From contig JACMJD010000570.1 of assembly GCA_014380825.1 (NCBI GenBank), forward strand, positions 1 to 7,777: a stretch of 7,777 bases of DNA. The letters run 5' to 3'. The position numbers and the translations under genes are program-made. A model generated the notes under the pieces. The model saw only the letters and a list, made by a program, of their open reading frames with translations. It did no database searches and was not told where the DNA came from. Source of the DNA: Phycisphaerae bacterium (GTDB taxonomy: Bacteria > Planctomycetota > Phycisphaerae > Tepidisphaerales > Tepidisphaeraceae). Shown here piece by piece: positions 5,781 through 7,777 of this stretch; position 1 is the stretch's first letter, and each line of letters opens with the position of its first letter.

Positions 5781-7196
5781 TTACGACGCGACGCGACGCA
5801 AACGTTGTGATTTTGCCGCCCGTGATTCGCTGATCGCCTGGGCGACTAATTCCAGACCGATTCCTCTCGACGCTTTCAGAAGGACCAAGTCACCATCGCG
5901 CAAGAATCCCGGGATGCTGGCGGCGGCGGATCTTGCATCCGGGAAGCGGCAGATCGCGCCGGTCGGCATGCCCATGCGCTCGGCGGATTCTGCGAGGATG
6001 GCCGCCTGCGCGCCCACGCAAGCGAGCAAATCCAGCTTGCATGTGGCCGCGAACTCGCCCAGCTCGCGGTGATATCGTTCGCTGGATTCGCCCAGCTCGC
6101 GCATGTCGCCCAGCACCGCCACGCGACGGCCACGCGTTTTCAGATTCGCGGTCGTCTCCAGCGCGGCCCGCATCGAATTCGGATTCGCGTTGTACGCATC
6201 GTTCAGCACGCTCACGCCGGCGACGCTCATCATCTGTAGCCGCATGTCCGGCCCGCGCGCGGTGGCGAGGGCATCCATGATCGCGTCGTCGTTCAAACCC
6301 AGCCGCCGCGCCACCGCGATCGCGGCGAGCGCATTCAGCGCCGCGTGACGACCGAGCATCGGGACGAAAATCTCGCGCTTGCTGTTGTTCAGGAAAAACC
6401 GCGTGCCGTTCTGATCGCAGCGCACATCGGATGCAAACAAATCGTTTGTGGTATCGAACCCAAACTTCAGAATCTTCCCGCTGTACGCACTCACCGCCGA
6501 TACGAGCTCGGCATCGTCGCCATTGACCGCCAGCATCCCGCGCGGGCGCAGGCCGCGGATGATGCTGGCGTTTTCCTGGCGCACGCCGCGAAGATCGTCA
6601 AGAAACTCCAGGTGCTCGGCGCCGCAGTTTGTGATGACCGCGATATCCGGCGTGGCCATCTCAGTCAGGCGCTGGATTTCGCCGTGATGATTCGTGCCCA
6701 TTTCCAGCACGAGATAGTCCGCATTCGGGTCGGCCGGCAGGATCGTCAGGGGTACGCCGATGTCGTTGTTGAAACTCTTGGGCGACATCGTGCCGCGCAA
6801 ACTTGCTGACAAGACAGAGTTGATCAGGTACTTCGTCGTCGTCTTGCCGTTGCTTCCGGCCACGGCGATCACCTTGCACCGCATGTGCTTGCGGGCGAAG
6901 TTTGCGATCTTCCCCAGCGCGATCCGCGTGTCGGCCACCTTGATCAAGTGAAGGTTGGGCATCGCCTGCGCGGGAACATCCTGCACGATCGCAGCGATCG
7001 CGCCGCCTGCCGCAGCCTCGGGAATGAACGCATGTGCGTCGTACTTCTCACCCTTGAGGGCGACGAACACGCAGCCCGGTTGGAGCATTCGCGTGTCGGT
7101 GCAGACGTGCTGAACCGCGGGCGCGGTTTTCGGAATCGGCGCAAGCGCTCTGCCTCCGATCGCGTGTCGAATCTGCTCGAGGGTTGCTGGCTTCAT
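5781..7196 (-). CDS. murF: UDP-N-acetylmuramoyl-tripeptide--D-alanyl-D-alanine ligase MurF
   Basis: Cytoplasmic ATP-dependent Mur ligase that adds D-Ala-D-Ala to the UDP-MurNAc-tripeptide, completing the pentapeptide used by MraY. It has 471 residues, normal for the family. Seen in order: the N-terminal domain with CTDTRMLQPGCVFVALKG (32-49); the ATP loop GSNGKTTTK (114-122); LEMGTNHHGEI (164-174); the central-domain NCGAEHLEFL (190-199); DAYNANPNSM (333-342), characteristic of MurF; and the C-terminal LGDMRELG (362-369). All expected motifs are intact. The start ATG is preceded by GGGAG at 7210-7206 on the minus strand, nine bases away, which partly lies inside a repeat hairpin. A second ATG four bases upstream is out of frame. 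It is 134 bases from murE and probably in the same transcript. Confidence 0.97.
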   Translation of the reverse strand: MKPATLEQIRHAIGGRALAPIPKTAPAVQHVCTDTRMLQPGCVFVALKGEKYDAHAFIPEAAAGGAIAAIVQDVPAQAMPNLHLIKVADTRIALGKIANFARKHMRCKVIAVAGSNGKTTTKYLINSVLSASLRGTMSPKSFNNDIGVPLTILPADPNADYLVLEMGTNHHGEIQRLTEMATPDIAVITNCGAEHLEFLDDLRGVRQENASIIRGLRPRGMLAVNGDDAELVSAVSAYSGKILKFGFDTTNDLFASDVRCDQNGTRFFLNNSKREIFVPMLGRHAALNALAAIAVARRLGLNDDAIMDALATARGPDMRLQMMSVAGVSVLNDAYNANPNSMRAALETTANLKTRGRRVAVLGDMRELGESSERYHRELGEFAATCKLDLLACVGAQAAILAESAERMGMPTGAICRFPDARSAAASIPGFLRDGDLVLLKASRGIGLELVAQAISESRAAKSQRLRRVAS

Positions 7197-7205
7197 TCAT
7201 CTTCA

Positions 7206-7246
7206 CTCCCTCTCCTGGTTCTCCGGGAGAGGGTGGGGGAGAAGGT
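7206..7246 (-). repeat. CCCTCTCC palindromic repeat overlapping the murF ribosome binding site
   Basis: CCCTCTCC (7208-7215) and GGAGAGGG (7226-7233) form a perfect 8-bp stem with a 10-base loop, flanked by a GGGGGAGAAGG tract. From memory, palindromes of this kind (CCCTCTCC with GGAGAGGG and a CTTCTCCCCC flank) are common dispersed elements in several bacterial phyla. On the minus strand its 3' arm runs into GGGAG (7210-7206), the only Shine-Dalgarno candidate for murF, so folding of the repeat could hide the binding site. Confidence 0.5.
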
Positions 7247-7278
7247 CTTGGTTGTCATGCGCTCCCGCGCGCGAAGAA

Positions 7279-7321
7279 ATCCGGTTCTTGCGAATACGCT
7301 CAGACACTGGCGTCCGCGCGC
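7279..7321. repeat. Intergenic repeat, copy B (murE-murF spacer)
   Basis: Partner of the repeat at 5714-5757: ATCCGG, the core GCGAATACGCTCAGAC (7290-7305), GGCGT and GCGCGC follow in the same order. It starts nine bases downstream of the murE stop and lies 83 bases upstream of the murF start. Together with the CCCTCTCC palindrome it fills most of this 134-base spacer. Confidence 0.45.
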
Positions 7322-7330
7322 ACCCGTCAT

Positions 7331-7777
7331 TTACTGCGCTTCGACGCGCGCGCTAAGCACTCTTGTCGCTTCTTCCACATCGTCGAAATGATGCTTCTGC
7401 GTCCCAATGATCTGATAATTTTCGTGCCCTTTCCCGGCGATCAGCACCACATCGTTCGGTTCGGCATCGGTTAGCGCCTTTTCGATCGCGCTGCGTCGAT
7501 CGGCGTCCACAAAAAGGCGGTTCGACTTTGCACTATCGGCAGGGAGGCCCGAAACGATTTCATCGATGATGGATTTGGGATTCTCGGTCCTTGGATTGTC
7601 CGAGGTGATGTAAATGACATCGCCGAACTTAGATGCGGTGCGAGCCATCCGCGGCCGCTTGGAGCGGTCCCGGTCGCCGCCGCATCCGAAGACGACGCGC
7701 AGACGACCTTTGGTCAGTGGCTTCAATGCACTCAGGACGTTCTCCAATGCATCGTCCGTGTGGGCATAATCCACTAA
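7331..7777 (-). CDS. murE: UDP-N-acetylmuramoyl-tripeptide synthetase MurE, C-terminal part
   Basis: The last 148 residues of the Mur ligase that adds the third amino acid of the peptide stem; the 5' part runs off the right edge. Seen: VDYAHTDDALENVL at the edge, FGCGGDRDRSKRPRMA (30-45), TSDNPRTENPKSIIDEI (58-74), DADRRSAIEKAL (91-102) and VVLIAGKGHENYQ (110-122). The DNPR motif is the one linked to use of meso-diaminopimelate; L-lysine enzymes differ there. The frame is open to the last base, and GTG at 7774 is an internal valine, not a start. It is the first gene seen of a murE-murF-mraY run, the order common in the dcw cluster. Confidence 0.96.
   Translation of the reverse strand, partial: LVDYAHTDDALENVLSALKPLTKGRLRVVFGCGGDRDRSKRPRMARTASKFGDVIYITSDNPRTENPKSIIDEIVSGLPADSAKSNRLFVDADRRSAIEKALTDAEPNDVVLIAGKGHENYQIIGTQKHHFDDVEEATRVLSARVEAQ

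Noticed and set aside
6345..6809. Plus-strand open frame of 154 codons inside murF
   Set aside because: Antisense shadow with no motif; every MurF landmark is intact on the minus strand.

Overview
This is a fairly GC-rich bacterial chromosomal window carrying core cell-wall genes, one predicted surface-sugar gene and one poorly understood DNA-metabolism operon. Peptidoglycan genes with a meso-diaminopimelate-type MurE motif, an HldD-like heptose epimerase and REP-like and other dispersed intergenic repeats fit a Gram-negative, possibly Planctomycetota-like bacterium. That placement is a guess: no rRNA or marker gene is present.

Left part (1-1487, + strand). The end of an unrecognised basic protein is followed by 431 non-coding bases. 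These hold a REP-like hairpin, a minus-strand intrinsic terminator that may end a small RNA of about 185 nt, a nearly palindromic promoter able to fire both ways, and three leader hairpins, the last touching the Shine-Dalgarno of an HldD-like ADP-heptose epimerase gene. I place that gene's start at GTG 576, not at ATG 519.

Middle part (1488-4526). After a short CACCAAG repeat comes the most interesting unit: a two-gene operon of a radical SAM protein with a helix-hairpin-helix tail, and a fusion of a DUF4130-type domain to a UdgX-type uracil-DNA glycosylase. The second protein carries GEQPG, KRRVH and four cysteines for an iron-sulfur cluster. UdgX proteins are known to trap uracil-DNA covalently, while the roles of the radical SAM and DUF4130 partners are, to my knowledge, unknown. 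The operon meets the cell-wall genes tail to tail over a compact repeat that can form alternative hairpins.

Right part (4527-7777, - strand). Genes murE (partial), murF and mraY lie in the usual dcw order and make UDP-MurNAc-pentapeptide and then lipid I. Their spacers carry dispersed repeats; one supplies part of the murF ribosome binding site inside a hairpin. The cluster stops after mraY instead of continuing directly into murD/ftsW/murG.
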